Made by a program: the position numbers and the translations under genes. This document shows positions 49,131 through 59,798 of a stretch of DNA of 64,000 nucleotides, one piece after another. Origin of the DNA: Amphirosellinia nigrospora (lineage: Eukaryota > Ascomycota > Sordariomycetes > Xylariales > Xylariaceae); contig SCHM01000002.1 in assembly GCA_004123355.1 (NCBI GenBank), positions 3,879,569 to 3,943,568 of the forward strand, read 5' to 3'. Under the pieces are notes generated by a model. The model was not told where the DNA came from. It ran no database searches and was given only the letters and a program-made list of their open reading frames with translations. Position 1 is the first letter of the stretch. Each line of letters starts with the position of its first letter.

Positions 49131-50140
49131 CCGAAATACCCGTTCGATTTTCTACTAGAATTCGACCACCAAGGCTTCGGCATCTGAAACTCATCGATGA
49201 AATGCGCGCGGCAAGACTCGCATTTGCGAATCTCATTGGCGCTCGTGAAGCTTCAAGGCGGTCAGCGAGTGATCGCACTGAGGTTTAAATATATGACTGA
49301 CACGACGGAGATTTTAGCATTAATAGATACTACCGGTATTTTCTCATCGGTATCAATTGTTAGAAACTCATGAAGTTTTATGGATCTATGCTCCCAGCCT
49401 TGAGCTATCTACTTTGTCAATGAAGAACCACGACGACTCTAGTAAGCAGCACTTACTATTATTATACCACTCCGATCTATCCAGAACCGTGTGACAACCT
49501 CGGCATTCTTTCGACATACTGCCAATAAAGAGACTGGCAAACTCGATGATTTGAGAGATTTAGACTCAGAGAATACTTCGTATGATGGAACTGCGGACTT
49601 CGTGGATTGTATGTAGTCGGTCGCCTCTTGAGGCAGTGCATGGCGGGTTTTTGCCCAGTTCAGCCTGAGCAACTAATCGCCACATTGAAAGTGAATAGTG
49701 CTTAGCGTAAGGCGCACAGCGCTTACATCTTCATAGAATTGCACGTCGCACTAATTACACCATTGGATTTAACAACATATATGTATGATATTTCAATTGA
49801 GACCTTGAAGATTTCTTTCGTCCTTTAAGTTCCCGAGCTGTGCTCCTGTAACCTGAGTCGTGGTGGTGAACCTGCACGCAAGTATATAACTCTCCCTAGT
49901 AATATTACGGAGACATAAATAATGATGTTTTCACGGGTTTTTTATATATATCAAAGCTCATTAATTCTATTATCTATCTATACATCTACGTAATAACGCT
50001 TCGAAACGGCTGAGAGGGGTACCTATTAATATGAAGACTGAATTATTTTGATTTTCCAGTGCAGCGAGTCAAAGCTCACTCGTCGAAATGAACGACTGTT
50101 GGCGCATGCGTGCTGTTGCCGTACACATCCCCTCCATAAG
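49131..50140. other. Intergenic region, no recognisable gene
   Basis: 1 kb between the CorA-like gene and the 3' end of the multicopper oxidase. A 77-codon minus-strand frame at 49439-49672 (ending in SGIIIVSAAY) has no recognisable family. It might be an upstream exon of the CorA-like gene, but I cannot show a splice path. Confidence 0.4.
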
Positions 50141-52071
50141 TCAAGTATCCCTCGACCTCTGGATCCCGACCTTGACAATGTCTTCAGTATCACCAAAGAC
50201 AAAGGGCACCTGCATGCCCATGACCATGTGCTGTAGGATGTGACAATGCACCATATACACACCCGCATCTTCGACTCTTATACGCCAGGCGCGCCACCCG
50301 CGGATCTCATCCGGCGTACCGGTCGCGTTGTATCTGAAAAGGACGGTGGTATCTCTCTGGATGGGGGCCGTGCCCTTTAGCTTCGCCTCCGCGACGTCGG
50401 GATCATACTTGCCCTCTCCGGCTCCGATATCGTAGTAGTGCTTCCCGTGCATGTGCCAAGGATGCGTGTCTAGGCCGCCAGATGGGCCGCCGCCATACGT
50501 ATGGCCCGCGACATTCTGGATCACGATCTCGAGGACCTCGCCGAGCTTCGCGGGGTACGCCTTCGTCTTGGGATCGAGGCCGCCGTGAGCGACCGCGTCT
50601 TCGTAGTTTGGAAGATAGGCCGTGTCATTCTGGTAGAGCGCTACGAGGTACGGCTTGGCGGGCGTGGTGTGATTCAACGGATCGGACCCGTCCTCGGTCC
50701 ATGTGACGCCGTTGTCTTGATAGACGAACCACCCGTCGCCGATCTGCTGGGCGTTGATGGTGATGCGACGAGTGACCTCGGCGGCCGTCGGGAAGTCGTT
50801 CGGTTCTAGGGGTTGCAGCTTGTAATCGAGGAAACCATTGACGGTGGGCGGGAGGTAGATAGGCTTGGTCGACGGGTTGGCGTTGGTGGGTACGGTGGTG
50901 TTCATGCCGCGTATGGTCGGGTTGCATTTGCTTCCGTCGTATCGGAGAATCGCGTAGTTCGTCACTACCGCATTCCGGTCTCGGCTTTCCAGCTGCATGT
51001 AATAATCCAGCTTCCCAAGGGACTTAAGCTGCGCGCAGGTCTTCGTTGTTAGGAGCGTACTGAACCGCTGACCGGTGCCCATCTGCATGAACTCAACGGG
51101 ATAAGGCTTCGTGTAGTGCCCATCCGCCTCGATGACTTCGAGATCGGTGTGGTTCTCGAATCCGAACGACGCATATGACAATGAACTGCCTGCCACGAAG
51201 CGAAACCGGTAAGTCTTGTGTGGCTCAACGTCTATGATGCTCAATGCTGCCGAAGAGGGATCGACAATGCCAGTGTTGGAAATGCCCTTGCCATTGATCA
51301 GCCAGCTCACAGGCTCACCTGGCCAAATTAGCGGCGTAGCTTCTAGACCCTCCTCAACCTCCTTGTCCGATTGGGGGTAAAGCTCCTGAAGGAAAACGAT
51401 ACGCTCATCATCGTATTTGTAGGGAGGCGGTTTAGCGCACTCTACAATCAATGGTCCGGTCGCCGTGAGGGCCTGGAACCCTACATGGGCATGGTAGAAG
51501 TAGGTGCCGGCTGTTCCGTTGGCTGTCTTCAACTCGTAGTCGAAAAAGTGGTGCGGTGGAATGGGCCATTGACTTGCAAGAGGCGTGCCGTCTGAGAATG
51601 GATACGCGTATTGAGTCAAACCGTGCCAATGCTACACATGATCAGGTCAGCGTTCGTACCCTACGTCTGTTATGATGAGCGAACTTACCATCGTAACATT
51701 TGCATCGCTCATGTCGTTGTACACTCGAATCCATACGACCTGGTTTTCCGGAATTCTCAACTCAGGTGCCGGCATTGAATTATTGACCAGAGTGCTGTAT
51801 CGTTCAATACCGGCGACACTGACATTCTGTCTTGTCACGCTGAGCACTGGAACACTCTGAGTCAGTTATCGCTATTTTGTGAGTAGCTGGGATGGTTTGG
51901 GAGGCTTTTAGACGCAGGGTTGACTAAAACATGAAGGAACGGTTCCGAGAGTCACTCACCAATATCTGGTGTGAAACTACTATCATGAACATAGGCCGAC
52001 ATGGCAGCGATGCCAGCGACCAGTGTCGAGGCTACCGCCGCGAGGCTCGGGAGAGAAGGCATCATCAACAT
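50141..52071 (-). CDS. Secreted multicopper oxidase, ascorbate-oxidase type
   Basis: An extracellular copper oxidase that couples one-electron oxidation of a substrate (ascorbate or a phenol) to reduction of oxygen to water. Three exons (52071-51960, 51846-51689, 51631-50141) give an unbroken protein of about 586 residues. A signal peptide is clear (MLMMPSLPSLAAVASTLVAG). All four copper-ligand segments are present: HWHG at the start of exon 3, YFYHAHVG, HPWHMHG and HCHILQHMVMGM. The His-Cys-His links the type 1 and trinuclear copper sites, and a Met in the axial region suggests a type 1 site of moderate to high potential. Three cupredoxin domains are expected from the length. N-glycosylation sequons (NGTAG, NHT, NAT) are frequent. 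The wording of the middle domains fits fungal ascorbate-oxidase-like enzymes rather than basidiomycete laccases or Fet3 ferroxidases. It lies near an LPMO and a secreted hydrolase. Confidence 0.92.
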
Positions 52072-55000
52072 TCGTTTCTTACTGAGCTTGAGGACGAGTC
52101 AAGGAACATCCAGAACACGAACCGACGCCGGTCCGCGATGCTTAAATATATCTCTCGACGCATCATGATACCATATTCACACGAGCCTTGCCATTATCAG
52201 CTTACCGCCTAATGCTCAGATTACGTAAATGACGATGCCCTCGGAAGAAAATAAGACATCTACTTAATTTTCCTTGGATTGCCGGTAATTGGGATTATGA
52301 TCAGCATAAGCGCCGCAGGACGCCATGCGGTGGGCGCCCCTCGGGTTCTCTCTCGATTGGCCCAGCCGCGCCTGTCAAATACGATTTCTTTTCACGCGTT
52401 CTCCAGTTATTCTAAGGCTGACTATCCATCTTGCATTAGGTTAGGGATTTGCGGCCCCGACAAAACCAGTTCGCTGGTACGACGGCGTCCGGCTCCCCCC
52501 TACTCGTCTTCAATCGCGTCAGGAGTCAGCCCATAAAACGGCATACACGCCCCTAAAAAACACCCGAAGTCTCCTACTTCGACTATAAACATAGTTTAAA
52601 TTAGACTGATCAGGTTTTGTTCTATTTTTACCATTTGTGTGACCTATTCGAGGAGGTAGTAATATTCAAGGTGGTCATAGTCTATTCGTAGTGTTGTGGG
52701 ACCTTTTCCTGGTCACGGTTCGCCGAGCGGTATGCGGCCTCCCGATATTGTCGGATCGGATCTTCGGGACTGCTCGGGTTCCGCCTGTGGAGTTAAATCA
52801 CTGACTCGGAATCAGCAGGGGTATACTCTCATCTGCTCGCACTGACCAACGCTTAAGGTCTTTTGGTTAGATAGGCCACTCACTCGGTCTTAAATGACTG
52901 TGTTTATTCCGCTCGGAGACCGAGCAGCTCATTACCAGGAGCTTATTATAATCACTAATTGTCCGTCGCCCCAGGATTCGGATTTCAACATACACGAAGT
53001 ATATCCCAGCCACTTTAGCGGTCTCCATTTCGGCTATTTTAGCGTATTCTAGACTTCAGTTAAGGAACACTAGACTACCTAACTTAGTAGAGGGTATGAG
53101 TAAGCCACAGGTCCTAGCTTTAAGAACTATCGCGGTTACTTTGTTTAGCCGCTTCAAAGACGTCATTAGTAATAACTTCAACTTCATAGAAGTGAATCAT
53201 CTTTGCATTGCGGCTGCATACGGGTTCGTACTTCTTACTAAGCTAAGTGTGTCTTAGGAACCGACTCAAAACACATCATGATTGAAATCACCTACCATTG
53301 CAGTCATAGTCTCAGCCTCCCTCCTCGTTAGTTTCCAGTCGGGCAAAAGACAGGACCAAGTCTTACATAAATTTCCTCAGTCTGCTCTTTTTGTCTGGTC
53401 TTACTATCTACATTGTGAAGGTGGATTAAGTCTCTGCTATTAACTACTTACATAATTCCTTTGGTTTCGTGATGTTCAAGGGCAGTTACACATAGTAATG
53501 CTTTCCTATTGTTTAGCTTTCCCACTAGTAACTTTTGTAAGTATTATTTCCTCGCGATGCGCCGTCGTGATCGAATACCCGACAACCCCATTCCACTTCA
53601 ATTACCGGCGCTATTAGTCATTGAATGAGGTCCCCAGCGGCCGAGGAGATGCATAGCTAAGTGACCATGAGAAGCTGCAGAGTCTCTTGGGAGCTTGTTA
53701 TGACACAACTCGTAGAAGAGTGTAATTCAATGTGTCACGTGTTGCGACATGCTAAAAATTTGGAGACGGTAGCTTCGGGCCTTACTAAGTGCCCTTGGCA
53801 GCTTGATAACCCCAATCTCGTCCTGTTCAAGTTGTTCAACTTCTCCTCGTATTCTTAATATAAGGCATGGCTACGCCGTAGGCTAATTGCTACTGATGCG
53901 TTCATCGCAACTGCGCTCGCTTTACTTAGTCTGTATGGAGTAGACATATAACGCAGGGTTAGTTGCGGAAGTTGTCGAAGTTGCCGGCGAGAAACCCCAT
54001 AGCACTAAGTAAAGCTTGATATAGTCGTTGAATGAAACTAGCCGTATTTTCGGAGATAGGGAAAAGGCTGGATCCCGCACTGAGCTCTCCAGTCGCCGAA
54101 ACTCTATAGACTATAGTCCCGGTGCCAAAACTACATTATACGGTAACCGAGCCTAGCCGTCGAAATACTGAAAGTTTCTGTTGTCAAGGTTTCTCTCGGC
54201 CATAGCATTTTACTCGGAGTGTTTTCCAGTTACTTGGTTAACGCAGAGATATGATTTGTCACACGAACCAGCCACAGGACTTAGCCACAGGAGCCACACA
54301 GACTCCGGGAGACTCCTGGAAAGTCCTGGAAGGCCGATATCACTCCGATCATTTTCGTGGGCTGAGACATACGTATATTGGTTCAATGACATTGGTTAGA
54401 ATAGCCTCAACCCCTCTCTAGGAGTCATCCTTTCGGAGGCCTGCGAGGAAGCAAAGATCTTAGAATTTGTCTCTAAATTGAGGGCATGAGTGAGGTTACA
54501 TTGAAGTCAGAATTAGGAAACCAGAGCCCCTGGAGACCCCAAAGAGATTATTAGCTGAATTGAACTGCAAGTTCCAAGCACTTGAGCACAAGCCCTTGCC
54601 ACATGATTGAATAATAAAACGACAGATAGATGCTAGGCCGTACAATAAGCGCGGTGGTGAAGGAGCCCAGTCGAGACAAGTTGTTGTTAGAGATTGAAAG
54701 GAATAGATAAGCCGGGGAAAATAGAGACGTCGACAAATCGAGGCGGGAGGTAGTGTATACTGATGTTGTGGAAGCAATGGAGTAAGTGACTGCCCTCCCT
54801 CATGAGGTTCTTGCGAGACTGCGCTAACGGTCTGATTTGACATAGCAGCAAGTTGTCATTCCTCCTAGCTCCTTTACTCTATCTCACGTAATCGCCGAGG
54901 AGAGCCAATCCTTTCTCCGAGTACCTCCGTGTAAGCCCGCATCGAGAATCTTAATAAAACCGAAGTTAAAGCACCTTTGTTGCCTAATAGTCAAAGTCCG

Positions 55001-56326
55001 CTTCATCACCGTATCCCTTATCCGAGCCGGAAACCGAGGACTCTTTTGAGGAGGATTTGATGACGGGCATGAATATGAAAATTCCAATCTTGCGAGGTCT
55101 AGCTACAAGTCCTATCTTAAGAATTCTCATTTCGGGTTACCCGGTGAAGCCTAGAACCCCTTTCGTGGGAATTATTAGAGGAATGCCTATCGCAGGGGTC
55201 GCAAGGCTATCTCGACCAAACCTCTTTCTATCTCACTCTGTATGTCTCGGACTTCGAGAGGGACCGGAGACTATTCGGCTGTATAGGACTCTGGGGGTCT
55301 CGAGGGCAGATGGCTTATCCGTCTGACCCTGCGCAGATATCCTATTCGTATCGTTTTGGGGGTGCCTCCCTGGAACAGCTTAGGGAAGTTATTCACTCCA
55401 AGTTAGCTTTTAGACAAGTTGCAACTTACCTATCGCCTTTCCCCGGGAGTTCTAGAATCCAAGGTCTACGCTACAATAGATGGCTCAGGGTGAATATAGA
55501 ATATTCGGCGTCGTTGCATAAACACACATTCATAACTCTATAGTAGTCTCATTTGATATACACCGTGTTAGTTGTAGCTACACGCTTAGTTTGAACTTTT
55601 CTTTGTAGGCCTCTAGACGATCATATCAGCTCTAATAAGCATTTTAGGTTTAGGTGTGGACATTGTCAATGGCAATGCGCTCTTGGAACGGTTCAGCTCC
55701 GATACCTCGATCCGGATTCCCTCGCAGCACGGGCTACTAACCTATTTTTAAACATATCGGAGGTCCACCCACCTGGTGCTGGGTGGTGTTCAATGATGTT
55801 CCTAAACCCGGGTCTTTGTTCTTCCCCTATGCAACCTTCTCTAACACCTCAAGACTTTCCTAGAGTGAGGTCTGCTGTTGGACGATTTTCTAGGTTACAT
55901 GGGACCACTATTACCCTTGTTGGGGTTGCTTGGCGGACTCTTTAAATCAGTTCCTCCCGGGATTCCGAATCTTCGGAGCGGCAATCCTCCGTTACTGGAT
56001 AGTGCCACGGAGGTTACCATACTCAAAGTCGAGATTTCTCTTTAGGTAGAAAGCTAACACGAATAACATTTAGCTAGAGAAGCGTGATGGTAAATTAACG
56101 GACCGAGTAACCGAAGTATGGCGTCCCCCTTTCCTCAAAATAATGCCAGAAGGCCTATCACAACCTGTCACAAGATCGACGTATAAGTCAACTTATAGAT
56201 GGAACTTCTTATTATAAAATAATAAACAGTTCAAAGTCAATAGATTATCCGTATTCTAAGTTAATCAAGTGCCATTATTTATCCTCTTAACTCCAAACAT
56301 TGAATCGCTAGATACCAATCGCTAAT
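52072..56326. other. 4.2-kb unexplained stretch, possibly a degraded insertion
   Basis: I recognise no gene between the multicopper oxidase start and the LPMO start. Composition is moderately AT-rich with frequent TA and CTAG-type words but with CpA still present, so RIP, if any, was mild. Open frames reach only about 60-115 codons: 53661-53858 (+), 54496-54843 (-), 55057-55326 (+) and 55310-55543 (+). The last two overlap in different frames, and one reads SYRFGGASLEQLREVIHSKL. A frame-broken relic of a mobile element is possible, but no transposase or reverse-transcriptase motif was found. The promoter of the multicopper oxidase lies at the left edge and that of the LPMO at the right. Confidence 0.4.
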
Positions 56327-57132
56327 ATGCGCTTTCTACCAGCGATTTTCGCATTTGCAATCGCTTCAGATGCCCACTGCATTTCCAGGTAAAGGCGCCC
56401 AGTGGCTTTATGATGCTTTCTCTCAGCTTGTTAAGTTGCCTAACCACTTAGCACTAGAAAGTTACCGTCAATGGAGCCGACCAAGGCTTGCTAACCGGTC
56501 TCCGAGCGCCAAGTAACAATAACCCAGTGCAAGACGCTACAAGCAGTTCTATCACCTGTGGCGCAGAAGGGTCTACATCAAGCACTGTGATCAATGTCAA
56601 GGCAGGCGATGAGATAGGTGCATGGTACCAACACGTCATTGGCGGTGCCCAGGGGTCTAACGATGCGGACAACCCCATTGCAAGCTCGCATAAGGGACCG
56701 ATCACGGCTTACCTTGCGGCCGTAAGCAATGCTGCTACCGCAAGTGCAGCCGCTTCCGACTGGTTCAAGATCTATGAGGATACCTTCAACCCGTCTACAA
56801 AAATCTGGGGTGTAGACAATATGATCGAGGCCAATGGATGGGTCAAGTTCAAGCTGCCGACCTGCATTGCCAATGGCGACTATCTGCTGCGCGTCGAGAC
56901 ACTAGCGCTTCACTCGGCATATTCTCAAGGTGGTGCGCAGTTCTACACATCGTGCGCACAGATTAGAGTCTCTGGAGGGGGCTCAACTAAGCCCAGTTCG
57001 ACCGTCCGCTTCCCTGGGTACTACTCACCTACTGGCCCCGATATCATGATCAACATTTATGGCACTACAGGGCAGCCCGACAACAATGGCAAAGCTTATC
57101 CTGCCCATGGGCCGGCCTTGTTCAATTGTTAG
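56327..57132 (+). CDS. Secreted AA9 lytic polysaccharide monooxygenase
   Basis: AA9 enzymes are secreted monocopper oxidases that cleave crystalline cellulose or hemicellulose oxidatively. Exon 1 (56327-56388) encodes a signal peptide, MRFLPAIFAFAIASDA, followed by the His that would become the N-terminal copper ligand. Intron 56389-56457 is followed by exon 2 (56458-57132). Family motifs are clear: KVTVNGADQGLLTGLRAPSN, the second copper His in SSHKGPITAY, NGDYLLRVE, and the axial Tyr with its partner Gln in GGAQFYTSCAQI. The sequence ends in a catalytic domain of about 230 residues with no CBM1 or linker. Exon 1 is one base out of phase with exon 2; one extra T in the T-run at 56382-56384 would give HCIFQ joined to KVTVNG, the usual family reading, so a homopolymer error is likely. 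The neighbouring hydrolase gene converges on it, with about 180 bases between the stops. Confidence 0.93.
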
Positions 57133-57310
57133 AGTCGGCAGAGAAAGTGTTGGAGCTGGCACACAAGATTGAGAACCGAGTTAAATGCTGCTGAGTATAC
57201 ATATATCAACATATTGGCACAATGGCCCTTCTTCTTTAACACACATTATATATAGTACAGATATCGAAGTTAGATAATAAGTTTGCTACTGCCCAGAGAT
57301 CCAAGTGATC

Positions 57311-58595
57311 TCACACTCCATGTCTGTGCAGGAAATCGAACATCATCTGGAAAGCCTTCGGGGCGATCTTGTGAAGATTCAGGTTGTGACTAAAATCCAT
57401 ATTAGTGTTGAGCCAGAGACAGAAATCTTATTTGAACATCGCATACCCTGAGGGAAGATCATCGACAGTCTCGACAGCACTAGCACCTGTGAATAGTGCC
57501 TTGGTACCCTCAAGCAAGCCCACGCAGTTCCCACCACAGGCCGAAACATCATATTGCCCCTGTATAACAAGCACGGGTCCTTTAATGGCATTATAGTCGA
57601 TAGTAGTATTTAACAACGTCGGCAACTCTGCGAGGGCAAATGGTTCGCTGCCTACGTTGTAAGACCACTCGGCAACGCGGCGCTCGAAGTAAGGTGCGGC
57701 ATAATACGCATATGTCTCAGCATAGAGGTCCGACGAGGTTAGGTACCCAGAGTCTAGTTCACTCCAGCGCGCAGGGTCTTGCATACGCGCCACGCGGAAC
57801 CCAGTACCTGCAACAAAAGGCCCGAAATAGCTGAAGTTACCGCTAAAGCCTGTGAGAATAGCCGCGTCGACTTTACTCTGGCTCGCTGACCCGACTGTGA
57901 TGTATGAGCCGTAACTGTGACCCACGAGACCAATTTTCGTGGCGTTCATAGTATCGTGGGCGTAATCGACGAGGGAATTCAGCACGGCGGTCTCTACTTG
58001 GAACTGGGCATCGTCTAGTGCATTGACTCTAATCAGCCGTATATATGTTAAATGCTACATATCTGATGCTGATAGGAATTCTGATGTCTGTTCTTGCTCA
58101 CTTTGACGACGAGCCAACGCCGATGCGATCGTAACTAATGACCGAGTAACCGGCTGCCACAGCAGCATCGACAAGACTGTATTCTTGGGAGTTTTCCAAT
58201 GTAGGACGCCAGTATCTGGCCAACGAGTGTTAAAATATCATCGCCAAAGCTTTTCTCAGGGGCACTTGCAGCTTCGATTCGATGATGCCGTGTGTTAGGA
58301 TGAGAGTCGAACCTCCAGTGCCACACACAGTAGCCCCGATCTGGTAGGTGCCGTTAACAGCGTTAGTAGTGATGCCAGAAATAGGCAAGGGGTCAGCTGG
58401 TGTCGCAGAGTCTCTTCGTGTTAGATTAAAGGTGAGAGATACAGCATCCCAGTCGTCCTTCACCGTTGTGTTGATAATGAAGCGCGGTACCGATACACTG
58501 ACGGGAACTTGTAGCTCACGACAAGCTGGGTACTTGGGAGGCGGGAGCGCAAAGGCGCTCGCAAATAAAGCGGTGGCTAGAAGTTGGGCGTACAT
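57311..58595 (-). CDS. Secreted alpha/beta hydrolase
   Basis: A predicted extracellular serine hydrolase (esterase/lipase-like fold). It starts at 58595 with a signal peptide, MYAQLLATALFASAFALPPP. The visible hydrolase features are TLILTHGI (oxyanion-region strand), YWRPTLENSQEYSLVDAA, SYDRIGVGSS, the nucleophile elbow GLVGHSYGS, GPVLVIQGQYDVSACGGNC (acid-residue strand), and SGHNLNLH with the likely catalytic His. It ends in FDFLHRHGV at 57311. Three introns are inferred: one at 58216-58269 with a GC donor, one around 58030-58110 whose junction phase does not close cleanly, and one near 57377-57432. Substrate cannot be deduced; the family includes fungal secreted esterases and haloperoxidase-like hydrolases. 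It is convergent with the AA9 gene. Confidence 0.85.
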
Positions 58596-59798
58596 GTTGA
58601 ACCCTCTTCAAGTAAAATCACACAGTCACGTTGCCTGGAAGAACGAATTGTGATTTCATGAGAACTGGTCTCCCGGCTCCTTTATATATTGAAAACTTCT
58701 CGTACGGTAAGACTAGTAGCATTTGTTTCACCGTCTAACTTCTAAAATGGAGGATGTGATATTCATCAGCATTATTATCGAAGACGATGATCGTCGACTA
58801 GGTATGAATATGGTGCTAAGGCAAGCTTTGGGATCCATTTGCCTAATTTGGATGTGTATTCTAGACTGCTAGCCAATTAGTTACCAGTATTGCAGTCCGG
58901 AAATAACCAGCTACCAGCAAAGACTCTAGTCAGCAACCAAGATGCTTCCATTCTAGTATTATTTAAGAAAAATATGCTGGCGCTAGGATAAAACAGCGCC
59001 CGTAATCCTGTATATTTAATCCGAGCAACTATTGTACATACCAAGAAAAGAATAAAACAGAAAAGTCTCTTACCGAAAGTGTGAGATTGGTTCGGCCTCT
59101 GTCATCAGTCTGGTCTGGGATAGATAGTGTGACAGGATAAATTTTAACCCTCGCCACTATCATTTATCGATGGACTGGATAAGTGGAACTGGTCGCCCAT
59201 CAGACACGCTCTTAGAATGTATGAATATGAAATTATGAATCCCAACATACATCAAAAGGAATAGTACAGAGCATATGCTCAGAGAAATTAGTGAAATTGG
59301 TCAAGAAAAGCTAGCCTGAGTTCTTCTTCATCTCACTGCAGCCACCCAAGCCACAAGCTAAGGTGCAGCCGCTAAACTAACCTAGAGTTAATTAGCCCGC
59401 CTATAACGTCAGCAGAGAGAATCCATAAGTGGTCAATGCGGGGTAATTGTTAAAGTTTGAACATTCTGGATGGTAATGTTAACACAGCAACATACAAAAG
59501 AAACTTAAATGTTATGGATAAACGGTGCGACAACTACCTATACTGTAACATGTCGAAACTTATCGGCGTCATGTGCTCTCGAAAAGGAGAAATTAGTTAC
59601 ACATTCCATGTAGTAGATTGATAGATAGCTAAGGGGTGGAGCTCAGCTGTAGTGTAAAGTATATGCTTGGCATCATGACATTCTGGCTCCTAGTTGCCCG
59701 TCAGCAGTCAGCATCTCGAATTCAACTCTAAGAGGAGCACCAATACGATCTTCGGTTTGCATGATCAAGGAATCTCACACAGCTATCCCGAATTGAAG
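58596..59798. other. Intergenic region between hydrolase and HET gene
   Basis: 1.2 kb between two divergent genes, so both promoters should be here. There is no recognisable gene. The plus-strand frame is open from 59694, but the HET-family N-terminus MRLLNVKTLKLEDF starts at 59799. Sequence is mildly AT-rich. Confidence 0.5.

Noticed and set aside
50482-51052. Open frames on the plus strand and in another minus frame inside the multicopper oxidase
   Set aside because: They arise from the GC-rich third positions of the intact 497-codon oxidase exon and have no domain features of their own.
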